The notes: generated by a model from the letters alone, not told the origin. Shown: positions 1 to 12,689, numbered from the stretch's first letter. The stretch: DNA of 64,000 bases from Penelope pileata (GCA_013396635.1 WBMW01002338.1:80168-144167); one strand, 5' to 3'. Made by a program: numbers and translations.

Positions 1-1420
1 ATCAAACAAGCACAAAACCCCAGCAATGCAGGCTGGGCTGGCTCCCTGCCGCAGCGGCCAGCGCTGTGCTGGGAAGATGCACTTCATCCCCTCAGCAGCT
101 CGCTATTTGGGGAGATGGAGCTGGACCACAGATGTGGGGGAGCCCAGGGGCACACAGCCAGAATGTTTTCCATGTTCACCACAAAACAATGCCTCCTATC
201 CCCAGAGGACCCCCACTCCTGTGTCCAAGGTCCCACAGGAGCAGCTCTGCCCGAGGCAACGTGGTTGCGGAGAACGGCTGAACGAGACCATCACGTACTT
301 TCTTGTTGACTTGACGATATGCTCACACTCCTCAGCTCTATTTTAACCCTCTGCAGGGGTAATACCAGCTGATGAAACCCTGCTGGAAAGCAGGCAAGCC
401 ACTACACCTGCAAAAACATGTTTTCATGCATGTGGGAGCATTGTTAGGGTAAGCAGCCCTTTGCCCCGGGAGAAGGAACGAGTGTTTGCCAGGAATGGCT
501 GCACTCTCACTCTCAGGGCTGAGTTTTCAAGTGCTGCGTGGAAAGTCCCCTCCCAGCACACTGCTATTTTTTGAAAATGGGGTTTGAAAATACAAAAATA
601 ACCTCCAACTTTCAAGATGCTCGTATTCTTTAAATAGAGCCTCGTCCAAATTCTGCTGAGTCTGAAGATGGCCCGCAGCTGACTTCCACGGGCATGGCGT
701 GGGCAACCAGTGGGCTGCTGCTAGCGGAGTGCTGCAATTCATGTTTTGCAAGTGTTGCTTCTTCTACATTGCTATTAACTCCAATCATGGCCTGTCTAAT
801 TTGGGAACTCCTCAGTGACCAATACATCTTGGTACCACGACGTTTGCGTGCAGCAACGAGGAACCAGTCCATCACTGTTTCCTAAAGTCACACCACCGCA
901 TGCTCTCTGGGGAGCCCCATTTCCTCATGCTGCTCCTCCTGCAGCAGCCCATGCAGCAGATCCATCAGGGGCATCCTTTCTTATGACTGATGTGAGAAGA
1001 CCACAGCTCAGTCTTGCAGGGCTGGAGGTTTGAGAATCCTTTTTCTGAGAAGCATTGGGACATCTGCTCGAGATCCCTCGCATGAAGAAGTGGCTGCATT
1101 CAGACCCACAGATGCATGGAGTGCAATGGGCAGGTAGTGCTCTGGCTCTTTCTAAAGTCAGCTCTTTCTAAACCTCGTTTCTCAACTTCCTGCAGCAATG
1201 AGAAGTGACCACACTACAGATGAAGAAATGTTTCCTTCAGTTTACCCTAAATCCCAGCCAGTGATGTAACAGGCAATTCCCTTTGTTTTTGCATTGCTGA
1301 ATGCTGTGAGGAGCAGGAGGGCATTGGGTTCTCACTGGACCACTGGGATGCTCAAATCCCCCTCTAAAACCTTTTCTGTTCTCCCATTTCAGTCCTGACT
1401 GACACCTGCCATCACTGTGT
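1..1420. other. Single-copy non-coding DNA, nothing specific
   Basis: GC-moderate mixed sequence. Short open frames on both strands overlap each other and have no recognisable domain. I see no repeat, RNA gene or strong splice structure. Confidence 0.6.
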
Positions 1421-1600
1421 TATAGAACCATAGATGCCTTGAGTTGGAAGGGACCTTAAGGGTCATCCAGTTCCAATCCCTGCCGTGGGCTGGGTGTCCC
1501 CCGTCAGATCAGGCTGCCCAGGGCCCCATCCAACCTGGCCTTGAGCACCTCCAGGGATGGGGCACCCACAGCTCCTTTGAGCAACCTGTGTCCTTCCATG
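1421..1600 (-). mobile_element. CR1 non-LTR retrotransposon, 5'-truncated 3' end
   Basis: Read on the plus strand, this begins with ATAGAACCATAG and continues through GTTGGAAGGGACCTTAAGG, then CCCCATCCAACCTGGCCTTG and ACCTCCAGGGATGGGGCA. These are the diagnostic blocks of the reverse-complemented 3' end of chicken-type CR1, so the element lies on the minus strand. Only the last ~180 bp remain, which is typical because CR1 insertions are usually severely 5'-truncated. No reverse-transcriptase sequence is present. Several substitutions from the family consensus as I remember it suggest an old copy. The left edge near 1421 is clear; the right edge near 1600 is approximate because similarity fades after GCAACCTGTG. 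Confidence 0.95.
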
Positions 1601-2437
1601 CTCCATCCTGCCAAGGTAGCAGTTGGAGCTGGGACACTTCCAGCTTGTTGTGTTATCCTGCCTGAGGTGACATTTTCAGCTGAAAGCACTTTGTGTTTAA
1701 CTGGCACTATGCCAAGGTGCTTACCTCTCATCGCTCACACCAATCGCTTGTTCAGCCAGAAACCTGCTAAAAGGCTTGTTCACATAATTGTGGTAATTGC
1801 TTACGAGAAAAGATCTTCGATCTTGCACCTTCCATTGAAGAAAGTGCACAACTGCTGGCCTGCACTGATCTTTTTCTGCTGTTTCCTTCTCCTGTATGAA
1901 TGGATGTTAATAGTTGAAACTTCCCCATCTCTGCTCCTTGTTCTGCCCTTCCTGAGCACGGCTTGGTACAGCACAGCCAACGATTTCAACGGACCTGAAA
2001 AAAGCACAAGCAATTTTCATACATGTGGATTTTACTTTTCTTAGCTGCATAAACAGGATATTCTGTTCAAAATAAAACCAAATGCCTCAACACAATCCAT
2101 CATGCACACATCATTTTCTCCAACCGAATGGCCCTGCTTGCATGGTGTTAAACACAAACCTAGGGAAATACAAAGTGTTTCAGGAAATCAGGAACTTAAA
2201 GAAATCACTCCGTATGCTATCATTTTGTCGACATCTCAAACAACTTCCCCTAGCAGAAAGCCGCCCAGAGCGAGGACGGGAAGAGCGAGCTCTGCCACAG
2301 CCAAGTCCTCACTTGAGCTCGTCCCATCCCGCAGCATCCAGGAATTAACTCTGCCTCCCGCGGGAGATGGGGCTTTCCTTTGGCCTTGGGATGGCTCTGC
2401 ATGTTTATGTTTCTATCTCTAATCCAAAGTCAGCTGG
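1601..2437. other. Non-coding DNA after CR1, nothing specific
   Basis: Mixed composition. A 167-codon open frame (1541-2044, plus) starts inside the CR1 and runs out of it, with no domain, so it is not a gene. More divergent CR1 sequence could extend a little into the left edge. Confidence 0.5.
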
Positions 2438-2452
2438 AAAAAAAAAAAAAAA
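2438..2452. repeat. A15 homopolymer flanked by inverted AGCTGG/CCAGCT
   Basis: Fifteen adenines are bracketed by AGCTGG on the left and CCAGCT on the right, a 6-bp inverted repeat with the A-run as loop. It is probably a chance pairing around a homopolymer and not a processed retrocopy, because no transcript-like sequence precedes it. Confidence 0.8.
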
Positions 2453-5039
2453 GCCAGCTCCGAAGGGTTTCTGTGCACAAGGACAAGCTCACGGCCCTCA
2501 TTGCCAGGACAGCAATGCCTGCAGAAGTGCCGGCTGATGCCCGCAGCCCTGCTCCGTGCTGTGCCCCCACTGAAGCAGCTGAAGGCCACGTCCTGGCATC
2601 CATGCGCCTCCCAGAGATCCTGAAATGGTCTCTGCAGGCGAAAGTTGTGGCTGCAGCACAGGGAGCCTTTGAAGTTGACATCAGTAGGGTTGGAGCTAGT
2701 TTGAACTGTGGACGGGAAGCGATACAAAAAGAAAATGCTTTTATGCTGACAGTCAAGCTTAAGCCTGCCCTCACTGCATGTGAAGTGCGAGCTCGGAACT
2801 TAAAGAGGGGAAAATGAAAGGGCTGGATTCAGCGGGCAGACAGCTCGGGTTGGGCTCGAGCTCGGCTGTCAGGGGAATAAAGCCTTTGATAAAGAACAAA
2901 TCCCATCCTCATCTGTTCCCCTGGGTGGCACTGGCTTCAGCAGCTCCAAAGGCTGTGCCGCGGGGGAGTTGGAGGCGAGCACCCGGCACCCCTGTGTGCT
3001 GCTGCTCTTCCAGAGCTCCGGGCAGTCAGGGTGCAGAGGGTGCCCTTAGCATCATGGCTCACTGAATGCCCACAGCTCTGATGGTGAAGGACCATTCAGA
3101 AAATGTGCACATAGCAGCAGCACATCAAATAGGAAAAGCTGGACCTTGAGAGAAGGGAAAAAAAAAAAAATAGCTCCTAATTACTTGGGTTGTATTTGCC
3201 TTTCCAAAGGGCATAACATTTTATGTGATTCATTAAGATCGGAGCCCCGGGTGTATCCATGAAGGCTGTGCTAGCACAGAAATTAATCAACCAAAGGCAC
3301 GGGGCTGGGCTTTGATGGTGGCTCCCGCGTGGCCACAACGATGGCCCTCGGGGACACTGCGGTGCTGGTGCTCAGCTCCCAGGCACTGCAGCCTGCAGCC
3401 AGCCCCGAGGTGCTCGTGTCCTCCCCTCCACAGCCCTTGTGCTGTTTTAATAGCAACCAAAGTGGTTTAATTAAAAGGAAGGCGCCGATGCGCTGCTGCT
3501 CTGCTGTAATATCGCTTGCGGGTGTTTTTGGTCCCCGTCCCTACAGCTGGTTCTCCTCTGCAAACAGCTGGGATGGGATCACTGGGACAGGGGTGGCACG
3601 GTCAGCTGTCAAGAGTGGGGCTGGAGGCTGCTGGTCCTTCTGCAAGGCGCTGCCTTGGGCACAGTGCTGCAGCTGGGTGGGTCACAGCTGGGGGAAACAG
3701 ATCCGCATATACAAAAATTGATTTCAGCCAGGGTGTTATTGAGGTTGTTTTATAATAAACTCAAAGATTTATTGCTGCTCTATTCCTGCATGGCTGCAAA
3801 GTCTGTGAGTAATTACAGCTGCACAGCAACCTAACCTTTCAAGTATCTGCATTTCACATTGCATCCTTACCAGGAATAAGAGGTATCTGCGCTCATCTGC
3901 AAAACGCCCTGGGTAAGACGAGATCATCAGGAGAATAGCAAAGAGGAAGGTGCAGGCTGTGCATGTCACGGTGCGACTTCCCCGTCACTTCTGCTCAGTT
4001 CGTTAGCAGAACACAGACTTTCACTGCGCTGCCTCCATCAACTTTAATCTCCTGCAGGAGGAGCAGGGCCACAGAAGGTTTTGCGTTTTGCGAGATGATG
4101 CTGAGTGCTGGAAGCAGCCTGTGCTCCGTCAGCCGGGGCCCTTCTCCATGGCGGGGCAGGAGGGGAGGCCAGGAGCTGGCTGCGAGCATCCCCAGGGCCA
4201 TGTTTCTCTTGGCACAGGGCGAATCTCTGACGAGTTTGCTCTGTAATATCTCACAGACTTTCCACAAACAAATTCCTGACACAGGAGTCTCCTAAAGAGA
4301 CGACTCCTAAAACCGTCACAAAGGTGGCATTAGCTCTATTCTTCCATACAGAAATGGGGTTTGGTCCAAATGTTGTAGGAACATCTCTGCACACTTCAAT
4401 GCCTTTTTGATCGGAAAGCTCCCGCCTCAGCCCTTCTGGCACAAACATCCCTCCCCAGTGCTAAATCTCATTAGGAGTTGAAAAGACTGACAGAAACCGC
4501 ACCGCTGTAAGGGGAGGAAGCGCTGGGGTTGTTGCTCTTGTTTCCAGAGCATGAAATAAGGTATTGAATAATGAGTTTTTCTGGTGTTGCTCGAGTTTTG
4601 TGGGTCGATTGCTACAGCTGATTCCTAGACACGTGCTGTACAAACTCACAGGCAGTCCCTCGGTAGCACAGCAGGTAAGGGAGACCCATATGTTCTTGTT
4701 GTGCGCTGAGAACCAAGGGCACGAGCACCAATCCCTGGGGCTGCAGTGACCCAGGGAGGTGATGCTGGTACAGAGCATCGCCGTGAGCAGGGCACGCCGT
4801 GCTGCATGGCTGGGGGCTGCCAAGCAGAGCAGTGCTCTCAGGGCAGCAATGGTCATCCACAAACGCCCCAGAAGAGGAAATAATAACCACAGACTTTCTC
4901 AGCTCGACACCACAGGGCTGGCCACATTACGAATGAGCTTTCCCCATTCAGACTCAGATTTCATCACATTAAGAAGAAACAGAAGAAACACTGGAACCGG
5001 AGAGAGGATGGAAAGAAACAAAGAGCAGAGTAACATTAG
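2453..5039. other. GC-moderate non-coding stretch
   Basis: Contains A13 at 3158-3170 and a 9-bp tandem duplication (AGAAGAAAC twice, 4972-4989). A donor-like CAG|GTAAGG lies at about 4672. Open frames up to 145 codons (2380-2817, plus) are Ala-rich, have no domain and overlap minus-strand frames. No gene is supported. Confidence 0.5.
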
Positions 5040-5290
5040 TCATTAGAAACAACATTTCAGGAGATCCTTTTCAAAAATAACATCAACAGCTCACTTAACC
5101 TCCTACGTCAGAAATGGTGATTCCATATCTGTTATTCCAGAGGAAGGGTTGTTAACTGTTAATAACACACGCAGACATTACAGAGAGAAATGACGTTACA
5201 TGGGTAAGTGAACTAAAGGGCCAACAATATGTTATCTTAAGCAACTTTAATTATTGTTAAGCACTTAAAGAGCACTTTATCAAGCTCACA
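5040..5290. promoter_or_regulatory. Candidate AT-rich regulatory block with HNF1-like pair
   Basis: A repeat-free AT-rich island between GC-moderate flanks. GTTAACTGTTAAT at 5151-5163 carries two GTTAAY half sites similar to an HNF1 or homeodomain dimer site, with a CRE-like TGACGTTA near 5191 and TTTAATTATTG near 5248. Selected by eye from composition and motif density; conservation is not measured. Confidence 0.3.
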
Positions 5291-5960
5291 GCAGGACAGA
5301 TACCCTCCTTCAGAAAGCTGCGATCATACCCAGAACAAAACCTGATTTTGCCCAGGGCAGATGCTCAGGGGCAGCGGGCAGGTGTGCAGCACAGTGCTGG
5401 CCACAGCCTCTGAGAGACCCTCTTTATTTCAAATTCCATCTCTTGTCTCAAATTCAGCTACTGCTCTGCTCTTCTTGCCCACCGCTCACTCTGTAGCTGC
5501 TTAAATCATAGGTATTTTAAACTATCAAGCAAAAAATGCGAAACAACAGCAGGGTGAGGACAGGAGGGGCACCCTGCTGGTGCCAGCTGGGCAGCGAGGG
5601 GCTGTTGGTCTGTGCGGGGAGCAGACCTTGGGAAGGGACAGCAGCTCAAACCGTTTTCATTTTGCTCTTTGAGTGTATTTTCCTCCCTTAACTTTACAGC
5701 CCTGAGCCCATTACTCCTCCTGTGAAGCTGAAATTACGGGGAAGAATGGATCAGTGCATTTACTCGGAATCATTATGTGTCAAGTATTATAGAAGGATTA
5801 AATTGGGAAGGAAATTTTAAAACCCTTCTTCTGACATGAGTCACAGGAGTAAGCTATCAGGAGCCATGTCAGAGGCACTGTCTCTGGCAAGAAACATATA
5901 GCATCTTTATGATTCTTCCTTTTATAAAGCTCAAGCCATAAACAATAGAAACAAGGGAAG
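5291..5960. other. Non-coding DNA, nothing specific
   Basis: Mixed composition with no repeat family or credible coding frame. It forms a spacer between two AT-rich blocks. Confidence 0.5.
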
Positions 5961-6500
5961 GGAGAGAACGTAATTTCATTAGAGTAAACGTGACATAAAT
6001 TTAATAACGAATAATAGCCGTTATCTGTAAAAATATGAAAAGCCATTTTCAAAATCATTAGCTCTAATCGCAAATGAATTTTGCAGCTTCTTTTCTATTT
6101 TGCACCTCTGTAATGAACTCTGATGAATTCAAGGGACTACATGTTAAATAAAGAGATAGAAGAGTCTAATTTGCTGCTTCATTAAACCGGCTTATTTCTA
6201 GAACATCTTGCTGTTGCTCTGAATTTCCCATCTCTGAAAGGTGGAGACAATGGAGCTATCTGTCTCTAATGTAGTGTGGCACACAATTAGGGATTCAAAA
6301 GGATGTGAATCTCTTTCCATCAGAGATACATGTCATGATTATTATTTTATTACCAAATACTGTCAGCATTACATATTTCCAACAGCTACAGTGACACCTG
6401 ACTTGCATGTTAAATTTGCACAAAGCGTTATAAAAAAAGTCAGATGGAGTTTATTTATACCGCATTATTCCTTCTTACGTAGGCCTTCACCGAGTCTGGA
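5961..6500. promoter_or_regulatory. Candidate conserved non-coding block
   Basis: About 500 bp of repeat-free AT-rich sequence with low CpG and several homeodomain-like and FOX-like words (TTTAATAACG, CACAATTAGGG, TTAAATAAAG). A 96-codon plus-strand frame (6241-6531) lies within it but its translation has no recognisable domain and the start has no promoter or splice context. Interpreted as possible regulatory sequence by composition only. Confidence 0.35.
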
Positions 6501-9240
6501 ACAGATAAACGTTCGTGGAGCTCGACACTGAAGATTTGCAGTCAGTCAGAATATATGGATGATGGTCTGCCCTTTGGATGTGGTTTTAAGGCAGTGATAT
6601 AGCACAAGCTCAACCCTACAAACCATGGTCACAAATCAACAAAAAGCGTATCTGAACCTCTCTCTATTCAGCAAAGCACCTGAACATGTGAACCTCAGGC
6701 ACCGTCCTTTGCAGGGATGATTTTAATGTAATTAAAGAGCTTTCAGCTTCAACTGAAGCTCACTTTTAACATAAACCCAAAACTTCTCTAACCTCTGCTT
6801 GCACAAAGCGGCTCTGGCTAAAAGTGGATACCCAACAGAAAAGTGGTTGAAACAGATCTGGAAACATAAGCAGCGTCACGTAGACTAACTTTGAACTGAT
6901 AAAGCTGTTTTCTTAGATGCAGTACAAGCTTGGTTTTTACCTCCACAACCAGAATGTACCTAGTTACCCACAGGAGATACTCACCCAGCAGTGTGAACAA
7001 CAGCAAAAGGAAATGACTGAGGCATTTAGGATCGTACTCGCTATGAAGACCAAGTGACAGTATGAGTGACACAGCTCAGCTTAAAGGCTTGGGATACAAA
7101 GATGAATCCAGCCTTGAAAATTCTGCAAACAACAACAGCTATCACTTTCTCATGGAGAAGAGAGTTGCCAGCCAATCACATAATCCAAATTGCTGTGCCA
7201 GCAAAATGGAGATCGAGAGCTGTAATTTATAACTACACAGTGCAAAAAGGAGGGAAAGAAACTATCCGGAATATTGGACTTGAGAATTTAAACTCACAAG
7301 TCAGGACATTCAAAATCATGGCTCCCGCAGCACCCATAACTTAGCTCCCTGCACATATGTAGCATGTACTGCTGGGTAGGAGCTTATATTTATGCCTCGC
7401 TCTTGCTCTGCCAGGAGCAGAGTTATGGCTGCTGAGGGAACCATAAGTTTGATTTTCCTGACTTTTGGGCATTGAATCTTTAAGAAAGGGAATAAAGCCA
7501 CCTGTTCGGATGATAGCAAACGGCTCTCTCTCCATTTACCCCTATTTCCACTTTCTCTTCTTGCCCTTTGCCTCCTCAGGCCCAGGTAACACTATGGATT
7601 TTACACACTCAAAGAAGAATAGCTGTTAAAAGGAAGTAACCTGTGCCCTCTTTGGAAGACATGATGTCTTTGCACAGTCCCAGCCTGTGTGGGGCCTTGG
7701 TAGGGAGGCTGCATTAAGAACACTACAGCCTTGGAGGTGAGTTCTTTACAAAATGGTGCTTGCAGCCATCTTTTAAAATAATCTCTACCCTCTTCGTGTG
7801 AGGGACTTACAATAACCTCCAGGAGACAGTTAACTCTGTCTGGAACAGACTTACAACATCAGTTCAAAGTTCATCAAGATGCACACACCATTTATAAATG
7901 GAGCAAGCAATGGTGAAAGCCTGGGCCTCTATTTCAGAGCCATTTACCAGCACTGGTTGCACTGTGGCTTTGGAGAGGTGAGGAAGACTTCATTCTCCTT
8001 TTCTGTCTGCAGCGGTAGCAGCTCTTAAGTGGCCTTTTTGCTGGAAATGCTATTTGAGAGATTGGCACATACCTTCAAAGAAATTTTCTTCTGTTTCTCT
8101 TCTCAGAGTTATTAAGTAATGCCTGTTGCACTGGCTCAGATGTGGTTGCAGTGAGAGGAGTTGTATCTTTACCAAAGGCTGCAGGAACCAACACGATGCT
8201 TCCCGATGACTTGGATAACCTTTGGGCTGAGTCCTAATTGCTTTCCCTCTTCAGCTTCCTCACTGTCCCCCCTGCACTCCCCATCACCGTGCTGACAGTC
8301 CTCATGTAAGAGCAGCAAACACAGCAATGCATGTGTCCAGGCACTGCTCACAGCTAACCGCAAGAACGAGAAAAATAGGTAGTACTAACAAAGCTAACAC
8401 GTGGTGTTTTGCTGTTCAGTGGCATACTGCTGTGATGGTTTGTTTTGTTAAGTGACCAATGTTTCTCATTCCATTTGGTCATTTATTTATAGGAGGAAGA
8501 AAGAAGAGAGAAGAAAATTAACCTGGATGCTGCTGCTGTCCCTCGGCACAGGGATGCATGCCTGTGGAAGCCCTACTGATTAAAAAAATGCTTTTGATTT
8601 GACTTCCTGGAACATTATGTTATTTTCAACTCCAATATGGGTTTATTTCAGGCATATTTCAGGAGCTCTGAATGAACAAAGATGCAAGGAAATGTATTAC
8701 ATTTGGGAAAATCATACAAATGGTAAATGTCTTTTCAAATAAGTTATAATGATATTTCAAGGGCAGTTTAGACCTATTCAAATCGCATATTCTCATTACC
8801 ATTCTTAGCAAGAGGCATAAGTCCTTCAATCTCTGAGTAGTTTTGCTACTCTCTCTCCACAATTTTCAATTTTCTTACAACTATTCATCTGATTTATTAT
8901 TTCCCTCCTGTATTTTAAATGCATTGTAACCCCATACATTTGTTTCACTCTCTCAGCTTCAATACTCAAGGTCGTTAATACCCCCAAATCTCCTTTGCTT
9001 ATATCACAACTTTAAATGTGCTCTTCCTTACCCAATGGCTTGTTACGTAATTACCAGCACCAATATCATCTTGTTTTTATAGTTTTACGATTAAAGAGAT
9101 AAAAATGAACTCAACTGGATAAAATGTAAGAGCAGACTTGCAATATCTGTGGCAAGGCTGCTGCTGCTCCTATTGCACAGACCATACAGAGAGATGCAAA
9201 ATTAATCTTTCTCCGCACGGTGCCTGAAAGTTAACTAAGA
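6501..9240. other. AT-rich non-coding stretch, no clear element
   Basis: Nearly 3 kb with no recognisable repeat, RNA or coding exon. 8580-9120 is the most AT-rich part and could hold a further regulatory block, but its motifs are not clearly denser than expected for the base composition. Confidence 0.45.
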
Positions 9241-9832
9241 CAAAATGAATTATGTAGTCCTAACATTTGGCCCTTCTGATTAAGTGCTGCTTAAACACCC
9301 TTCAAGACTTAAATCGATTGCCTTGCACAGAGAGGCAAGGTACGTGCCAGTCAGGTCGGTCCAAGCCTGCCTTGAGAAGTGAGCATCCTCACCAGCCGTG
9401 CCACCTCCACACCTCTGTGGGTCCCCAACCCAGTGGTCTCAGCCTCCACACCCCCAGCATCATGCCCCAAGCTCCAGGGATGCTTGCCCCTGGGAAGGAG
9501 AAGGGCTGCGGCACATCCAGAGCCAGAGCCTTCAGGGCAGCTTGCTCCATGTGCAGGACAGAGCCCTCTCCTCTCCTCTCCTCTTTCCCCCTGCTCTGGC
9601 TCAGCTCCCCAAAGCTCAGCAGACGCAGGAAGCCCCAGGAGCTCTGCCTGGCACTGGCTGAAGAAGCCAGGCACAGCAGGAAAGCATCCGTTTTCCTTCT
9701 TGCTAACCCTCCCCTCCCCTTGAATCACAGCCTTGGCTTGAGAACAGGAGGTTTATGTAAACATATAGCTTGCTTTCAGTTCGAAGTGCACAGTTCCTTC
9801 TTCTCTACTAAAAGTTTTTTTTTCTTTTTTTT
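9241..9832. other. GC-rich stretch with pentamer repeat, ending in poly-T at the gap
   Basis: C-rich sequence containing (CCTCT)4 at 9565-9584. It ends in a T-rich run (9815-9832) that enters the gap, which suggests the missing bases are low-complexity. A 322-codon frame (9267-10235) is an artefact because it reads through the Ns. Confidence 0.6.
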
Positions 9833-9940
9833 NNNNNNNNNNNNNNNNNNNNNNNNNNNNNNNNNNNNNNNNNNNNNNNNNNNNNNNNNNNNNNNNNNNN
9901 NNNNNNNNNNNNNNNNNNNNNNNNNNNNNNNNNNNNNNNN
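9833..9940. other. Assembly gap (108 N)
   Basis: An uninterrupted run of 108 unknown bases bordered on the left by a T-rich homopolymer, a common site of sequencing or assembly failure. True size and content are unknown. Confidence 0.99.
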
Positions 9941-10380
9941 CCTAGGAGATGCAGTAAGCCACCCGGACACTGCTGTCACTTCCTCTGGCCTGTGGAAAGA
10001 TCAAGATCCTGCAGCCCCCCAGACAACTGCCACAACCTCTTCAGCCTTCCCACTTGTTTCTCCCTGGAGCAGCCTGCAGCAGCCCTGTAGGAAGTTTTTG
10101 GGCTCAGAGACCACTGCAGGTGAGTCCTGTTGCCCCACTTGTGGGAGTTATGTCCTCCCCAAATGGGGCAGCTTGAAAAGAGAAGCTTTAGTAGATGAAA
10201 TGTTGGGAAAAAAGCTAAACAGCCCCCAACCCTAGCCCCATCCTCCCTCCCTCACCCCTACAAAACCAAGCAAACGTTGCACAAAGTTACCAACTCCTAG
10301 CAGAGCAAAAGGCACTGCTGCATCAGCTCTCCAGGCATGCCCCCTCCCAGCTCCCACCCCCAGGCACCTGCTAATTTAGC
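9941..10380. other. GC-rich non-coding DNA right of the gap
   Basis: C-rich, with many CCCC and CTCC words. No recognisable feature. Confidence 0.5.
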
Positions 10381-11090
10381 ATTCCCTAACGAGGGCTACA
10401 GCCCCACGTGGCTGACTTACTTGGTGTTATCAGACCATTAAAGCACTCATTAGAGAAGGGCTCTGCTTGCTCTTTGGCCTTCGGAGCTCAGATGAGTAGC
10501 TGGCCAGGCTCCTGGAGAAGCATCCCTAAGAAAATAACATCTGATGATAAATTTACAGCTACAGCAACTGCATGTTAAGTGCAGTTTACCCCAGCTAGTT
10601 CTGTGTCACAAGTTGTCAGCACAGATTGGTGGGAAAAGGGTATGAAATATTCATGAAGTTATCAATGGCATGAGATACCCAGTTAATTATGCTGCTGAGC
10701 ACTTCCTCGCAGGCTCTGAGCGCCCAGCCCCACTTGCTCGTTAGCGTAACTGCGGTTTGATTGTGCCTTTGTGGCAGCCTCGTACCACTGACACACCACC
10801 GTGCTCTTGGACCAACTCCATCTTAATTAGCTTTGCTGCCACTGGAATGAGGCGACATGTTGTAGAAGTCACTTAAATTAACTTCTGACTCTTCCTCAGA
10901 CAGATGGGGCCTCGTACCCGTGCCTGCCTATTACGTTTGTTTAATCATTCTTTAAAGGCCTGTCACAAACAGGCAGCACGCCGCACCAAATGGGTGCGTC
11001 AGAAACGCGACCTTGTCGTCAGAGCTTTTGGAAAAAGAATGTGTTTCTTCAAAAGGTACCTGCATTTCTCAAGGCAACTTGATTAGGTGT
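10381..11090. promoter_or_regulatory. Candidate long conserved non-coding block
   Basis: About 700 bp, repeat-free, with alternating AT-rich cores: CAGTTAATTATGCTG near 10680, CTTAATTAGC near 10824, GTTTAATCATTC near 10939, a palindromic TTCATGAA near 10650 and an imperfect CCTGTCACAAACAGG inverted repeat near 10962. It retains unmethylated-looking CpGs (CGCGACC, CGTCGTC) unusual for drifting avian DNA. Together these suggest purifying selection. A 60-codon frame (10904-11086) is not convincing as coding. Confidence 0.4.
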
Positions 11091-11374
11091 TTGGGCCACA
11101 GCCTGGAGGATTCCAGGTGGCGAGGTGCTCCCAGTGTGCTGCTCACAACCCAGACAGCTCCTGCTCAAAGCCTGCTGCCCTCCCCATGATGTGTGCACAC
11201 TGAGAGGGGCACAGCATCGCCCTCCCAGAGCTGTCTGTGCTGTGCTAGCGACTGCAGGAAAGTGCCCATAGGGTGCAGGGTAGGGTATCTTGAGTCATGC
11301 CAGCCCAAATTTTAGACACAGTAGACTTTAATATGAATTTAAAAAAAACTTTGAGAAGTTTCTACAAACATTAT
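11091..11374. other. Non-coding DNA before CR1
   Basis: Unremarkable sequence leading into the second CR1. More divergent CR1 sequence might extend left of 11375 but I cannot align it. Confidence 0.5.
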
Positions 11375-11427
11375 GGCTTGACTTGATGATGCTGAAGGCC
11401 TTTCCAATCCTAAATGATTCTGTGATT
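11375..11427 (+). mobile_element. CR1 non-LTR retrotransposon, very short 3' end
   Basis: GGCTTGACTTGATGATGCTG is followed by AGGCCTTTCCAATCC and TAAATGATTCTGTGATT. This is the plus-oriented CR1 3' terminus with its short NATTCTRT-type tail unit. Only ~53 bp can be assigned confidently. It lies in the opposite orientation to the copy at 1421-1600. Confidence 0.88.
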
Positions 11428-12689
11428 AGCAATGCTGCACCAACCCACAAAGGGAGTGAAATAAGTGAACTAATGCTCATTGAAGAGTCTTTTCTGAAGT
11501 TTGGCCACCTACTAGACTTCATCTAGAGTTGTGAGCAGACAGTGTTTTTAGTTTACAGTGTTTTCCATATTAAAAAAAAAAAAAAAAGGTTTTCTTTTGC
11601 TCCTCTGGGGAGGTTTGCTTTCAAATTGCAGCTAGAACGTAGCTGGCTCCACCAGCAGCTTTGCTGGGCACACACTGTGCAGGGCGAAGGGCTTCCCTGC
11701 AAGTCCCAACGATGCTCAGCCCTGGATGGTCTCTGCCTTATCCTATGTGCTGCAGAGCTGAACAGCAACATAAAACTGTCACCTGCATAAGCAGAGCTAG
11801 CAAAAACTGACATGAACATGGGTTTGGAAATGTTTTACTTGTTTCTCTCAAGATATATTGCAGGATAGCAGCAATGCTATCGTCCTGCCTGATGTGATGG
11901 TGTCTTACTGATAGGACCATATCGCAGCGTCCAAGAAACTCGCAGCCAGCAGCTGCAAAAAGCATCGCTTCTACCACTCACTTGAAACACTTCACGCTAC
12001 TAACGGCTTGCTTCTGTGCTGGCACTGCTGCTGATTTACTCAGATAGCTTTACCCTCAGAAGGCAGGCTTGGTCTGCCACACCACAGCCTGTCTGTTGCA
12101 AATTGTCCCTTGTTATTGCAAGCAGTGCAGACCCTGCTGCAGCAAGGCACTGAAGTACACGCTTAGGTGTCACCTCATTCAGTGCATGGGCTGTAGCACT
12201 TGCTGAGCGGGATTAGAGAGCTGCAATACCCTCCTGCTGCCAAGTGGGCAGCACTGCATGTGGTGTGGTGCCCACTGCAAGGGGAAGGGGCTGCCTCTGG
12301 TCATGTTCTCACTGACCTGGAACCACCCCGATGAGCACATTGGCTTTCTGGGAGCGGGGAAGGGTGCTGCCCAGCTTCAGCCACGTTTCTGCAAACTCAG
12401 GAATGAGTCCATCAAATTGAAATGGGTTTGGAGGCCACGCTCCTAGCTTTTGTTCCATGATTATTGTATTAAATAATATTCTCAGAAATATTTGTGGTGT
12501 GGCATTCATCCCCTAACCCACACTAAGATCTCCTGTTATTCCTGGAGCAATCCCCATGTGCTGGTCTCGTCATAAAGTGAGATCAGTCACCATCTGCAGG
12601 CTCACGGGTCTCATCAACTCACTTTCCATGGCCCCAGGGTCACCATCGCCTTCCCTGGGCAAAATGCCTCCTCTGTAAAGGAAAGAAAC
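11428..12689. other. Non-coding DNA with A16 run
   Basis: A 16-base adenine run at 11572-11587 is the only repeat. Nothing transcript-like precedes it, so a processed pseudogene is not supported. No gene or strong motif cluster seen. Confidence 0.5.

Noticed and set aside
1541..2044. 167-codon frame
   Set aside because: Begins inside a CR1 3' end read antisense and runs into unrelated DNA; not a CR1 protein and no other domain recognised.
9267..10235. 322-codon frame
   Set aside because: Reads through 108 unknown bases and is not a real open frame.
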